DNA of 32,569 nt from an uncultured Mollicutes bacterium (GTDB lineage Bacteria; Bacillota_I; Bacilli_A; Acholeplasmatales; Anaeroplasmataceae), in the NCBI GenBank assembly GCA_900540705.1, contig UQGR01000022.1, positions 1 through 32,569 on the forward strand, read 5' to 3'. This document shows positions 14,927 through 22,780 of this stretch, piece by piece. The position numbers and the translations under genes were made by a program. Position 1 is the first letter of the stretch, and every line of letters starts with the position of its first letter. Under the pieces are notes generated by a model. That model searched no databases. It saw nothing but the letters and a program-made list of their open reading frames with translations, and had not been told where the DNA came from.

Positions 14927-15622
14927 ATGGAAAGATATAGTAAAATTTTAACAAAACAAAAAAGAGAAATTGTATTACTGAGAGGTAGAGGGTGCGTTTA
15001 TAAAAAATGTGCGTTTTGTGATTATCATTTAGATAAATGCTCAGATGAAGAAGAAAATTTTAAGTTGAATCAGGAAGTCTTAAATCAGGTTACTGGAGAA
15101 TTTGGAGATTTGGAAGTCATCAATAGTGGCTCTGTTTTTGAACTAGATCAAAGGACGCTTCAATTTATTAAATTCCTTTGTAAGGAAAAAAATATAAAGA
15201 CCATTCATTTTGAGGCCCATTATTTATATTCCTCTTTAATTCCTGCCTTACGGAAAGAATTTGGGGATTTTAATCTTAGGATGAAGCTAGGGTTAGAAAC
15301 CTTTGATTATCATCTAAGAGAAAAAGAGTTGCATAAGGGAATTCGGGAGACAAATATAGATGAAATATGTAAAAACTTTGAAGAGGCAAATTTTTTATTT
15401 GGAATCAAAGGACAGACAAAGGATTCTATGGAAAAGGATATAGAGCTTGGATTACAACACTTTGACAGAATATGTATTAATATGATGTGTACAAATTCAA
15501 CACCAATTAAGCCTGATTTAAAAGTCATTGAAGATTTTATGAAGTATATATACCCCAAGTATATAGACAATGAACGAGTAGATATACTGATAGATAAAAC
15601 TGATTTTGGGGTAGGTGATTAG
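14927..15622 (+). CDS. queL: Radical SAM protein, probable queuine lyase (QueL-like)
   Basis: A 231-residue radical SAM enzyme. REIVLLRGRGC is followed by Cys23, Cys28 and Cys31 in a CX4CX2C arrangement ending CDYHLD, which should bind the 4Fe-4S cluster. QueL enzymes of queuine-salvaging Firmicutes convert queuine to preQ1. The identification rests on that motif, the preQ1-I riboswitch upstream and the YhhQ transporter gene immediately downstream. The start is the ATG at 14927. Starting further upstream at 14855 would place the coding region inside the riboswitch and terminator. The chosen start has only a weak ribosome site. General function confidence is high; the exact reaction is moderate. 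No queuine-generating hydrolase gene is in this window. Confidence 0.7.
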   Translation: MERYSKILTKQKREIVLLRGRGCVYKKCAFCDYHLDKCSDEEENFKLNQEVLNQVTGEFGDLEVINSGSVFELDQRTLQFIKFLCKEKNIKTIHFEAHYLYSSLIPALRKEFGDFNLRMKLGLETFDYHLREKELHKGIRETNIDEICKNFEEANFLFGIKGQTKDSMEKDIELGLQHFDRICINMMCTNSTPIKPDLKVIEDFMKYIYPKYIDNERVDILIDKTDFGVGD

Positions 15623-15623
15623 C

Positions 15624-16334
15624 ATGAATGAGCTTATTTTAATTGCTTCCCTGTTGGTAATTTATGGTATGGTTCTGCTAGCTTTTAAGCTATTTGGCAA
15701 AGACGGTCTATATTCTATGTCCGTGATTGCCTCCGTATTGGCTAATATTGAGGTTGTGATTTTGATTACTGCATTTGGATTAGATCAAACCTTAGGGAAT
15801 ATCCTTTTTGCAGCTACCTTTTTAATTACAGATATATTATCCGAATGCTTTGGGAAAAAGGAAGCCAACAAGGCCGTTTATATGGGATTATTTGTTCAAA
15901 TTTTCTTTTTGTTGTTAAGTCAAAGCTGGTTATTATATAAGCCAGCAGCTGGCGATGGAAGTATGGATTCCATTAAAACAATATTTTCAAATACGCCAAG
16001 AATGATTTTAGCCTCCTTTTCTGTGTATGCTGTAAGCCAAATGTTTGATGTCTGGCTATATCATAAATGGTGGAGCTTTACCGAAAAAAAGTTTGGGGAT
16101 AAGAAAAGATTCCTCTGGTTGAGAAATAATGGCTCAACACTAGTGAGTCAGCTTATCAATGCCTTTTTGTTTACAATCGTAGCCTTTGCTGGCACCTATG
16201 ATTGGGGTACTTTGATGTCAATTTTTGGTTCTAGCTACGTTATTTTTATATTCACATCCTTATTAGATACACCAATTGTTTATCTCGCAAGAAGGATTCA
16301 TCAAACCCAAGTAAACAAGGAAAACATAGAATAG
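15624..16334 (+). CDS. yhhQ: Queuosine precursor transporter, YhhQ/QPTR family
   Basis: A 236-residue membrane protein with about six membrane segments that imports queuosine precursors (queuine or preQ0/preQ1 type bases). The family motif FLITDILSECFGKKEANKAV is clear, and the NNGSTLVSQLINAFLFT helix also fits. AGGTG lies six bases before the ATG at 15624; an in-frame GTG at 15615 is part of that site. It starts one base after the radical SAM stop, so both genes share the preQ1-controlled transcript. Which base is imported cannot be told from sequence, but pairing with a QueL-like enzyme favours queuine. Confidence 0.9.
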   Translation: MNELILIASLLVIYGMVLLAFKLFGKDGLYSMSVIASVLANIEVVILITAFGLDQTLGNILFAATFLITDILSECFGKKEANKAVYMGLFVQIFFLLLSQSWLLYKPAAGDGSMDSIKTIFSNTPRMILASFSVYAVSQMFDVWLYHKWWSFTEKKFGDKKRFLWLRNNGSTLVSQLINAFLFTIVAFAGTYDWGTLMSIFGSSYVIFIFTSLLDTPIVYLARRIHQTQVNKENIE

Positions 16335-16417
16335 GAACTACGTTTCCCCAACGCTTCTTTTTTTATAAAAAAAGAAAGAAAAAGCAAATTTTAGAAGAAT
16401 CGTCATAGAAGAAAGGC

Positions 16418-16445
16418 TTGTATATTCTTCGTTTTGTGATAAAAT
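16418..16445 (+). promoter_or_regulatory. Promoter of the flavodoxin gene
   Basis: TTGTAT (16418-16423), 16 bases, TAAAAT (16440-16445) with an upstream TG extending the -10. The rest of 16335-16537 is AT-rich, with a 10-bp T/A inverted repeat (16355-16376) and no gene. Confidence 0.5.
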
Positions 16446-16537
16446 TTATCTTAGATTAAGTTTTTATAGGTTTATATGTAAAAATTTGTAAAAAAATCTG
16501 GATGAAGTTTTATGAGTTAGGGGAGGTTTTTAGTAGT

Positions 16538-17050
16538 ATGAAAGCGCTGGTTGTTTATTTTTCTAGAAAGGGAGAGAACTATTTTGCAGGAGATATCAAA
16601 TCCTTAGAACAAGGGAATACTCAAATAGTTGCAGAAAAAATAAAAGAGTTGGCCAATGCTGATATTTTTGAATTACAGACGGAATATGAATATTCTAAAG
16701 AGTATTATGAATGTACAATTCAAGCCAAAAATGAATTGAGAGAGAATTGTCGACCTAAAATATTGTCGCCGCTTCCATCTATAGAGGAGTATGAGGTCAT
16801 ATATCTAGGATATCCGAATTGGTGGGGCACGTATCCTCGTGTGGTAGCCACTTTTTTAGAAAGCTATGATTTCACAGGCAAAATCGTATTTCCTTTTTGT
16901 ACACACGAAGGAAGTAATATGGGAAAGAGCTTAAAGGAGTTAAAGAAAACCTTAAAAAATGTTACTATTGGTCCGGGCTTATCCATTCGTGGTAGTGAAG
17001 TTAAAAAGTCAGATAAGCATATTGAGGACTGGGTTTCAAAGACTATGTAA
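16538..17050 (+). CDS. Flavodoxin-family protein
   Basis: A 170-residue single-domain flavodoxin fold. The N-terminal strand and phosphate loop read ALVVYFSRKGENYFAG, and the middle contains YEVIYLGYPNWWGTYPRVV, a flavin-contact block typical of the Flavodoxin_4 group. It probably binds FMN and works as an electron carrier or NAD(P)H-dependent reductase in the cytoplasm. GGAGG 11 bases upstream supports the ATG at 16538; an in-frame ATG at 16502 has no ribosome site. It stands alone between an intergenic region and a CBM20 gene with its own promoter. Confidence 0.87.
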   Translation: MKALVVYFSRKGENYFAGDIKSLEQGNTQIVAEKIKELANADIFELQTEYEYSKEYYECTIQAKNELRENCRPKILSPLPSIEEYEVIYLGYPNWWGTYPRVVATFLESYDFTGKIVFPFCTHEGSNMGKSLKELKKTLKNVTIGPGLSIRGSEVKKSDKHIEDWVSKTM

Positions 17051-17083
17051 TTTATATTCCAAGCTTTAGATGCTTCATTTGAA

Positions 17084-17112
17084 TTGAAAAAAGGGAAAGG
17101 TTAGAGTATAAT
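17084..17112 (+). promoter_or_regulatory. Promoter of the CBM20 gene
   Basis: TTGAAA (17084-17089), 17 bases, TATAAT (17107-17112). Confidence 0.75.
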
Positions 17113-17156
17113 TTATTATAGAATTAACTATACATTCACTTAGAAAGGATAATATT

Positions 17157-17468
17157 ATGGCAAATACAAAAGTAGAAATTGTTGTTAAAACAGTTGCAAG
17201 TAAGGAAGTTTATATTGTTGGATCTACTCCATCTTTAGGAGCATGGAATCCAGAAAAGGCTGTAAAGCTAGAATATTCAGAGGAGGACCATGCGTTCCAT
17301 ATCGCTAAGCTTTTACCATTAGGTGTAATGGTTCAGTTTAAGGTTTTAGCTGACAAATCATGGGAAGCAGTAGAAAAGGGCTGGTATGAGGAAGAAGTAG
17401 AAAATCATATTTTAACTCCTCAAAAGGATTTGGTTGTCACAGTTGAAATCCCTAGATTTTCTAAATAA
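17157..17468 (+). CDS. Stand-alone CBM20-like starch/glycogen-binding protein
   Basis: A 103-residue protein consisting only of a CBM20-type beta sandwich. VYIVGSTPSLGAWNPEKAVKL-like sequence (residues about 18-38) carries the LGxWxPxKA signature with the first sugar-stacking Trp, and a later Trp in KSWEAVEKGW may form the second contact. There is no signal peptide and no enzyme domain, so it acts in the cytoplasm, perhaps on glycogen. The gene is monocistronic with its own strong promoter, an AGAAAGGA ribosome site and a terminator, suggesting appreciable expression. Carbohydrate binding is inferred from the family. Confidence 0.8.
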   Translation: MANTKVEIVVKTVASKEVYIVGSTPSLGAWNPEKAVKLEYSEEDHAFHIAKLLPLGVMVQFKVLADKSWEAVEKGWYEEEVENHILTPQKDLVVTVEIPRFSK

Positions 17469-17477
17469 TTAAAGGTG

Positions 17478-17505
17478 AAAAGGAAGAGATTCCTTTTTTC
17501 TTTTT
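17478..17505 (+). terminator. CBM20 gene terminator
   Basis: AAAAGGAA (17478-17485), loop GAGA, TTCCTTTT (17490-17497), then a T tract. Confidence 0.9.
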
Positions 17506-17593
17506 GACAAATTTTACAATATTTTTACATTTTATTTACGCAATCTTAATTCTTATATCGTATAGTAAAGTAAAAGCGATAAGGAGAATGGAT

Positions 17594-18229
17594 ATGAAAA
17601 AAGGGTTAAAAAGTAAGTGGATACCGGTTGGTTTAATTTGGATGATGGGAATTATAAGCTGTCTAATGTATAGCTTCACCCAAGAAAAGCTTAATCCATT
17701 ATATTACATTCAAGCGCTTGGGGTTCCCTTTGTCCTTTTGGGAATTATGCTGGTTGAAAAATATAAGGTGATACAGTTACCACTCATTCTGTATTATGCG
17801 ATTGCGGTTCATTTAATGTTAGCGGTAGATTTTGGTACTGTTTTAGGCTTCTATGATAAATATTATTTTTGGGATTTGCTGGCTCATGGATACTTTGGTT
17901 TTTTATTTAGTTTCTTAGTTTTGATGCTGTTATTTAATTTTAAAAAAGAAGCTTTTTCTAAAATCTTTGGGTTGGTATTGATTTTTTTCGTTGTATTAGG
18001 GGCGGCGGCTATATGGGAAATATTTGAGTTTTTCATGGATGGAATTTTGCATGGTGATGCACAAAGAGTACAGGAGTCTATTGCTTTAGGAAAAACACCA
18101 GTATATGATACCATGATGGATATCATCATAACTGCGGTTGGAGTTGGTATGTTTTATTTTTCTATTTTATTCGATCATATTTTAGGAAATAGACTTTATA
18201 ACTATTTAGAAAGAGAATGTATTCTTTAG
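17594..18229 (+). CDS. Integral membrane protein, DUF2238/YjdF-like
   Basis: A 211-residue protein with about six membrane segments. WDLLAHGYFGFLFSF, AAIWEIFEF and YDTMMDIIITAVG resemble the family-wide W-D-H, WE-E and DTxxD motifs of DUF2238/YjdF proteins, whose function is unknown. AAGGAG lies seven bases before the ATG at 17594; an ATG at 17588 is too close to that site. A TTGACA at 17504-17509 directly after the previous terminator may serve as its -35, but no good -10 is seen. No terminator was found before the next gene. Confidence 0.7.
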   Translation: MKKGLKSKWIPVGLIWMMGIISCLMYSFTQEKLNPLYYIQALGVPFVLLGIMLVEKYKVIQLPLILYYAIAVHLMLAVDFGTVLGFYDKYYFWDLLAHGYFGFLFSFLVLMLLFNFKKEAFSKIFGLVLIFFVVLGAAAIWEIFEFFMDGILHGDAQRVQESIALGKTPVYDTMMDIIITAVGVGMFYFSILFDHILGNRLYNYLERECIL

Positions 18230-18325
18230 TCTAGCTTAATCCCTATCTTTTTAGTATCCTTTCCCTATTTTAAACATTTAATTTTTAAATATGGGTATAC
18301 TAATGCTTAGAAAGAGGGGAAAAGA

Positions 18326-19081
18326 ATGAATATGTTTTGTCTTCAGGGAAAAACAGCGATCGTTACAGGAGCGAATACTGGACTTGGACAGGGAATTTGT
18401 CTTGCTTTAGCGGAGGCGGGAGCGAATATTGTTGGCGTTGCTAGAAGAAGCTGTACAGAGACCAAGGCGGCTGTAGAGAAAAAGGGGGTAAGATTTTTAG
18501 AGGTTTTAGTAGATCTTTCTACTCCCAGGGCCATAGAAGAAATTTTCAATCAAGCACTTCAAGAGTTTCAGAAACTAGATATTTTAGTCAATAATGCAGG
18601 AATCATTTTACGTGATGACGCTATTGCTGTAACAGAAGAGGATTGGGATACTGTCATTTCTATCAATCAAAAAACTGTGTTTTTTCTATGTCAGCGGTTT
18701 GCCAAAATGTGTGTGGAACGGAAACAAAAGGGAAAGATTATCAATCTATGCTCTATGCTAAGCTATCAAGGAGGGATTCGAGTTCCAGCGTATTGCGCCT
18801 CAAAAAGTGCGGTTATGGGGTTAACTAAGGCTCTATGTAATGAGTGGGCAGCTAAGGGGATTTGTGTAAATGGAATTGCTCCCGGATATATGGCAACCAA
18901 CAATACAGAAAATTTAAGAAAGGATGAAGCTAGAAGTCAAGAAATTCTTGCCCGTATTCCTACTGGCCGCTTTGGTACGCCAGAGGATGTTGGTGGAGCG
19001 GCTGTATTTTTAGCTAGCTCTGCCTCTGATTATGTGAATGGTTTTACACTAGCAGTAGATGGTGGTTGGCTAGCTCGTTAA
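18326..19081 (+). CDS. kduD: 2-dehydro-3-deoxy-D-gluconate 5-dehydrogenase (SDR family)
   Basis: A 251-residue classical short-chain dehydrogenase. It shows TGANTGLG (14-21) for NAD binding, NNAG (89-92), Ser143 and the Tyr156-X3-Lys160 catalytic pair. KduD-specific stretches are present: CSMLSYQGGIRVPAY, GIAPGYMATNNT and the ending VDGGWLAR. KduD interconverts 2,5-diketo-3-deoxygluconate and KDG in breakdown of unsaturated uronates released by pectate or other uronan lyases. That fits the pectate lyase at 327-4940, though kduI, kdgK and kdgA are not in the window. AGAGGGG precedes the ATG. A terminator follows, so the gene is probably monocistronic. Confidence 0.9.
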   Translation: MNMFCLQGKTAIVTGANTGLGQGICLALAEAGANIVGVARRSCTETKAAVEKKGVRFLEVLVDLSTPRAIEEIFNQALQEFQKLDILVNNAGIILRDDAIAVTEEDWDTVISINQKTVFFLCQRFAKMCVERKQKGKIINLCSMLSYQGGIRVPAYCASKSAVMGLTKALCNEWAAKGICVNGIAPGYMATNNTENLRKDEARSQEILARIPTGRFGTPEDVGGAAVFLASSASDYVNGFTLAVDGGWLAR

Positions 19082-19096
19082 ATACCCTTGTTTTGG

Positions 19097-19135
19097 AGAT
19101 TGTTTTTATAAGAGGTAAAGACAATCTTTTTTTAT
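19097..19135 (+). terminator. kduD terminator
   Basis: A 12-bp stem, AGATTGTTTTTA with TAAAGACAATCT (one G-T pair), a seven-base loop, then TTTTTTTATTT. Confidence 0.92.
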
Positions 19136-19205
19136 TTGTTCTTAAAAACATCTAGTCCTTTTTCTCTAAATAAGGTATAATAGAATCAAGAATGTGAGGG
19201 GTAGT

Positions 19206-19826
19206 ATGAAAGGCCTATTTATAACCTTTGAGGGTGGAGAATGTAGTGGAAAAACTTCTATCATAGAAGAGCTTTGCTCCGTATTAGAAAAAAAGAATAT
19301 TAAATATATTTCCACAAGAGAACCTGGTGGAATTGATATAGCAGAACAAATCAGAAGAATCATTTTAGATGTCAATAATACAAAAATGACAGAGGAAACA
19401 GAGGCATTGCTATATGCAGCGAGTCGGATGCAGCATCTAAAGGAAAGAGTCATTCCTGCCTTAGAGGATGGATTTGTCGTAATCTGTGATCGATTTTTAG
19501 ATTCCTCCTTAGCCTATCAAGGCTATGCAAGAGGATTAGGTATGGATTCTATATTAAAGATAAATCATTTTGCTTTAGACTATTTACCTCATATGACCTT
19601 ATTTATTGATGTTAAACCAGAGGTGGCCTTAAAACGGTTAGCCAATCGAAATAAAACAGATCGTTTGGATTTAGAGGATATTCAATTTCATGAGAGGGTA
19701 TATCAGGGCTATCAGGAGGTTTGTGGTATGTATCCTGACCGCATTGTCAAGATTGATGGAAATCGTGATTTAGATTCTATTAGTAAAGAATGCATTTCTT
19801 TGGTTTTAGATAAAATAGGCAGGTGA
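19206..19826 (+). CDS. tmk: Thymidylate kinase
   Basis: Phosphorylates dTMP to dTDP. It has 206 residues. The P-loop EGGECSGKT (9-17), the CDRFLDSSLAYQGYARG block that binds dTMP, and the LID region RNKTDRLD are visible. The ATG at 19206 is preceded by GAGGGG; an in-frame GTG at 19194 overlaps that site. A TATAAT at 19176-19181 is the probable -10, with a poor -35. It heads the conserved Bacilli cluster tmk-holB-ricT-trmN-rsmI. The stop codon TGA overlaps the region upstream of holB, so translation is coupled. Confidence 0.96.
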   Translation: MKGLFITFEGGECSGKTSIIEELCSVLEKKNIKYISTREPGGIDIAEQIRRIILDVNNTKMTEETEALLYAASRMQHLKERVIPALEDGFVVICDRFLDSSLAYQGYARGLGMDSILKINHFALDYLPHMTLFIDVKPEVALKRLANRNKTDRLDLEDIQFHERVYQGYQEVCGMYPDRIVKIDGNRDLDSISKECISLVLDKIGR

Positions 19827-19831
19827 TAGCT

Positions 19832-20791
19832 TTGAATGTAAAGGATATGATTCATACCCAACAGCGTATTTTTTTGAATTTAAAAAAAGAAAAGGAACGT
19901 AATCGTCTTTCTCATGCCTATCTATTTTATGGGGATGATGGTGTAGGAAAAAAAGAGATGGCCTATGCCTTAGCCTGTTTGTTTTATTGCCCTGATGGTG
20001 GTTGTCTAGATTGTGAAACCTGTAGGACCATTTTGGAAGGAAAGCATTTGAATGTAAATTATGTGGGGATACAGGAATCTAAAAAGCTAATTTCCAAGGA
20101 ACAGATTACAGAGCTCCAGGAGGAATTTTCAAAAACCTCTTTAGTAGATGGCTATCGAATTTACATTGTTGAAGGCATAGATACAGCCTCCGCTTCAGCT
20201 CAAAACAGTCTTTTAAAGTTTATTGAGGAGCCTGTCAATCAAACTCCAATCATTGGTATCTTTATAGCGAAGGAGCTAGCCAATGTAGTTTCAACTATCG
20301 TATCTCGTTGCGCACTCGTTCATTTTCCATCTATTGATATTCTCAAGCTGAAACAGATGCTTCAGGATGCGGGTGTAGAGGAGCTAGATGCAGGATTAAC
20401 GGCTTTAATTACCAATAACCCTGAAGAGGCTAAGTCCTTACTAGACCAACCGAACTATGTGGCTGCTAAGGAGATGTTTTGTGAATTTCTTCCTTTAAAG
20501 ACAGCTAAGGAAGCAGTTCTATTTTATTTAAAAAGAGAAAAGATTTTTAATTCGGAAATGATAAGATTTTTCTTTACCTGGCTGATTGCCTTTTACGAGG
20601 ATATATTCAAGCTGGAAGACAAAGATAGTTTGATTTTGACAAGCTTGTATGATAAAATGTTAGTATATATGAAAGGTGATTATAATCAGCTTAAGAGAAA
20701 ATTTTCTCTTATATTAGAGCTTTATTCTAAGATAGATTATAATATTACAGCCAAAAATATATTTCATGAATTAATTTCCAAATTATTTTAG
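19832..20791 (+). CDS. holB: DNA polymerase III delta' subunit
   Basis: Clamp-loader subunit, 319 residues. It has a degenerate Walker A (YGDDGVGKKE), a four-Cys zinc module (YCPDGGCLDCETC), the ASAQNSLLKFIEEP segment corresponding to the NALLKTLEEP motif, and the SRC motif in TIVSRCALVHF. The TTG at 19832 is chosen because AGGTG lies six bases before it; GTG at 19823, overlapping the tmk stop, is the alternative. The yaaQ and yaaR genes found between tmk and holB in Bacillus are absent here. Confidence 0.92.
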   Translation: MNVKDMIHTQQRIFLNLKKEKERNRLSHAYLFYGDDGVGKKEMAYALACLFYCPDGGCLDCETCRTILEGKHLNVNYVGIQESKKLISKEQITELQEEFSKTSLVDGYRIYIVEGIDTASASAQNSLLKFIEEPVNQTPIIGIFIAKELANVVSTIVSRCALVHFPSIDILKLKQMLQDAGVEELDAGLTALITNNPEEAKSLLDQPNYVAAKEMFCEFLPLKTAKEAVLFYLKREKIFNSEMIRFFFTWLIAFYEDIFKLEDKDSLILTSLYDKMLVYMKGDYNQLKRKFSLILELYSKIDYNITAKNIFHELISKLF

Positions 20792-20794
20792 GAT

Positions 20795-21649
20795 GTGATA
20801 GAATTGAAGGCAATTCGCATAAAATTTAAGCCATTAGGCAAACGGTACTTTTTTGGTACAGCAGGATATGATTTAAAAGACGGAGATGAGGTCATTGTCA
20901 ATACGATACGAGGCGCAGAGCTTGGATTTTGTGTTGGCGATGTATTCGAGCTAGATGCTAAGGATTTGACTGCTGAGCTGAAGGATATTTTAAGATTAGC
21001 TACAAAGGCAGATAAGGAAACCTTTGAAAAAAACAAATCTGAAGAGGCCAACATCGTTAAGAAAACGAAGGTATTTGCGAAGGAATTAGACTTGCCTATC
21101 AAGGTATTAGAGGCTGAATATACACTAGATAAGTCCAAGCTTATCATTTATTTTGAATCTGAAAATCGAGTAGATTTTAGAGAATTGGTTAAAAAGCTGG
21201 CTGAGGTGTATCATACAAGAATTGAGCTACGGCAGGTTGGTTCTAGAGATGGAGCTAAGGTGTTTGGAGGAATTGGTCCGTGTGGCTTAATTGTTTGTTG
21301 TAAAACCTTTATCACAGAATTTGAAAATGTTTCTGTGAAAATGGCGAAGAATCAAAACTTATCCTTAAATCCTGTTAAAATTAGTGGGAATTGTGGGAAG
21401 CTTCTTTGTTGTATCAATTATGAAAATGAGCTATATAAGGAGCTTAGGAAGCTAGCTCCTGATATTGGGGATATTGTAAAGACTCCAGATGGACCAGCAA
21501 AGGTACTTTCCTGTGATGTATTAAATAAGAATTGTAAGGTCAAATACATTGAAGAGGATAACAAGTTTGGATATTTGAAGCTAGAGGATATTGAATTTGT
21601 TCGGTCTATGGATAAGCATAAGGATGAGGACGATGCCGATAGTATGTAA
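20795..21649 (+). CDS. ricT: PSP1/RicT (YaaT) family protein
   Basis: A 284-residue PSP1-domain protein. In Bacillus, RicT forms the RicAFT complex that carries Fe-S clusters and directs RNase Y maturation of transcripts. The diagnostic cysteine blocks GGIGPCGLIVCC and GNCGKLLCC are intact, with KMAKNQNLSLNPVKISG between them. The C-terminal part, about 70 residues, ends in an acidic DKHKDEDDADSM tail. A GTG start with AGGA just upstream is used; TTG at 20804 is possible. It overlaps the methyltransferase gene by 17 bases. Confidence 0.9.
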   Translation: MIELKAIRIKFKPLGKRYFFGTAGYDLKDGDEVIVNTIRGAELGFCVGDVFELDAKDLTAELKDILRLATKADKETFEKNKSEEANIVKKTKVFAKELDLPIKVLEAEYTLDKSKLIIYFESENRVDFRELVKKLAEVYHTRIELRQVGSRDGAKVFGGIGPCGLIVCCKTFITEFENVSVKMAKNQNLSLNPVKISGNCGKLLCCINYENELYKELRKLAPDIGDIVKTPDGPAKVLSCDVLNKNCKVKYIEEDNKFGYLKLEDIEFVRSMDKHKDEDDADSM

Positions 21650-22367
21650 CGAGCTTTTGGGAAGACCTGCGTTAAAAATATATCAAGATCCAGAGGCATT
21701 TAATTTTTCTATTGATTCTATGCTGTTAGCTGATTTTGCAACTGTGTCCTTAAGAACTAGAAAAATTTGTGACCTTTGTACGGGAAATGCTCCAATCCCT
21801 TTATATCTAACCTTACGATGTGAGGCAGAGATAATAGGTGTTGAGATTCAGAAGGAATCCTATGATTTAGCCGTTCAATCCATTGAAGAGAATCATTTAG
21901 AAGGTCGGATTCAAATAATTTTGGATAATTTAATTGGGATTTCCTCTAAGATAGGAAAGAATACCTTTGACCTTGTGACCTGTAACCCTCCGTTTTTTAA
22001 GGTGGGAAGTCATCAGGTGAACCCCAATGACCGTAAGGCAATTGCTCGACATGAGATTTCAGCCACTCTGGAGGATATTGTTCGAGAGGCAGCTTTATTG
22101 CTGAATTCTAAGGGAAGGCTGGCGATGGTACATCGACCAGACCGCTTGCTAGAAATCTTAGAAATTTTTAAAAAATATCGAATTGAGCCAAAACGGCTGA
22201 GGTTTGTTTATCCAAAGCTAGGGAGCCCTTGTAATCATATTTTGATAGAAGGGATTAAGGATGGACTAGCTGGAGGACTTGTTGTTTTACCACCACTTAT
22301 TGTCTATAATGAAAATAATAGATGGACAAAAGAGGTTATAAAGATATATAATTGTGATAAGGAGTGA
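21633..22367 (+). CDS. trmN6: tRNA1(Val) (adenine37-N6)-methyltransferase-like (YabB/TrmN6)
   Basis: A class I SAM-dependent methyltransferase of 244 residues. The SAM motif DLCTGNAPIPLYL and the catalytic NPPF in TCNPPFFKVGSHQVNP are typical of the TrmN6 family; its position between ricT and rsmI is that of Bacillus yabB. The ATG at 21633 is used, with AAGGA eight bases upstream inside the end of ricT; ATG at 21624 is an alternative. The start overlaps ricT, indicating coupling. tRNA target specificity is inferred from family and gene order. Confidence 0.85.
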   Translation: MPIVCNELLGRPALKIYQDPEAFNFSIDSMLLADFATVSLRTRKICDLCTGNAPIPLYLTLRCEAEIIGVEIQKESYDLAVQSIEENHLEGRIQIILDNLIGISSKIGKNTFDLVTCNPPFFKVGSHQVNPNDRKAIARHEISATLEDIVREAALLLNSKGRLAMVHRPDRLLEILEIFKKYRIEPKRLRFVYPKLGSPCNHILIEGIKDGLAGGLVVLPPLIVYNENNRWTKEVIKIYNCDKE

Positions 22368-22372
22368 TTTTT

Positions 22373-22780
22373 ATGTTCTTAAGTCTTTTGAATAAAAAGG
22401 AAATGCTGAAATTTTTAGATTTGGCAATCTATATGGTTGATATAGATGGAGAGCCTACGCAGTATGAAAAAAGAATTCTTACGAAGATGATTGCGGAGCT
22501 TGACCAAATTAGAGAAGAGTATTCCTTCCGGTTAACGGATTCAGTTGAAGTTACGATTGACTTTTTTACAAAATGTAATAAGGTTGTAAAGAATGTTGTC
22601 TATTTGAATCTTGTCATAATATCTATGGAGGATGATTTATATAATACCTCTGAGCTTTTATTCTTGGAAAAAATCCAAAAGAAGTTTGATATCTCTGCAG
22701 AAAAACGCCGTGAATTGATTTCTATTGTCTATGCAGAACGCGATTTAAGAGAAAAGGCAAACCGCATTATCAAGAACTAA
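22373..22780 (+). CDS. Unknown helical protein, TerB-like by pattern
   Basis: A 135-residue, mostly helical, charged protein. I do not recognise the family with certainty. LDLAIYMVDIDGEPTQYEKRI resembles the first helices and acidic loop of TerB-like domains, which bind metal in some members. There is no signal or membrane segment. AAGGAG eight bases before the ATG at 22373 sets the start. Its stop TAA shares one base with the rsmI ATG. It occupies the place of the GIY-YIG gene yazA of Bacillus but is not related to it. Confidence 0.75.
   Translation: MFLSLLNKKEMLKFLDLAIYMVDIDGEPTQYEKRILTKMIAELDQIREEYSFRLTDSVEVTIDFFTKCNKVVKNVVYLNLVIISMEDDLYNTSELLFLEKIQKKFDISAEKRRELISIVYAERDLREKANRIIKN

Noticed and set aside
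16355..16376. Perfect 10-bp T/A inverted repeat after yhhQ as a terminator
   Set aside because: The stem is only A/T apart from two pairs, the loop is two bases and no T tract follows, so it is not a convincing terminator.
19141..19181. Promoter for tmk with TATAAT at 19176-19181
   Set aside because: The -10 is good but no acceptable -35 or extended -10 is present, so it was mentioned only in the gene entry.
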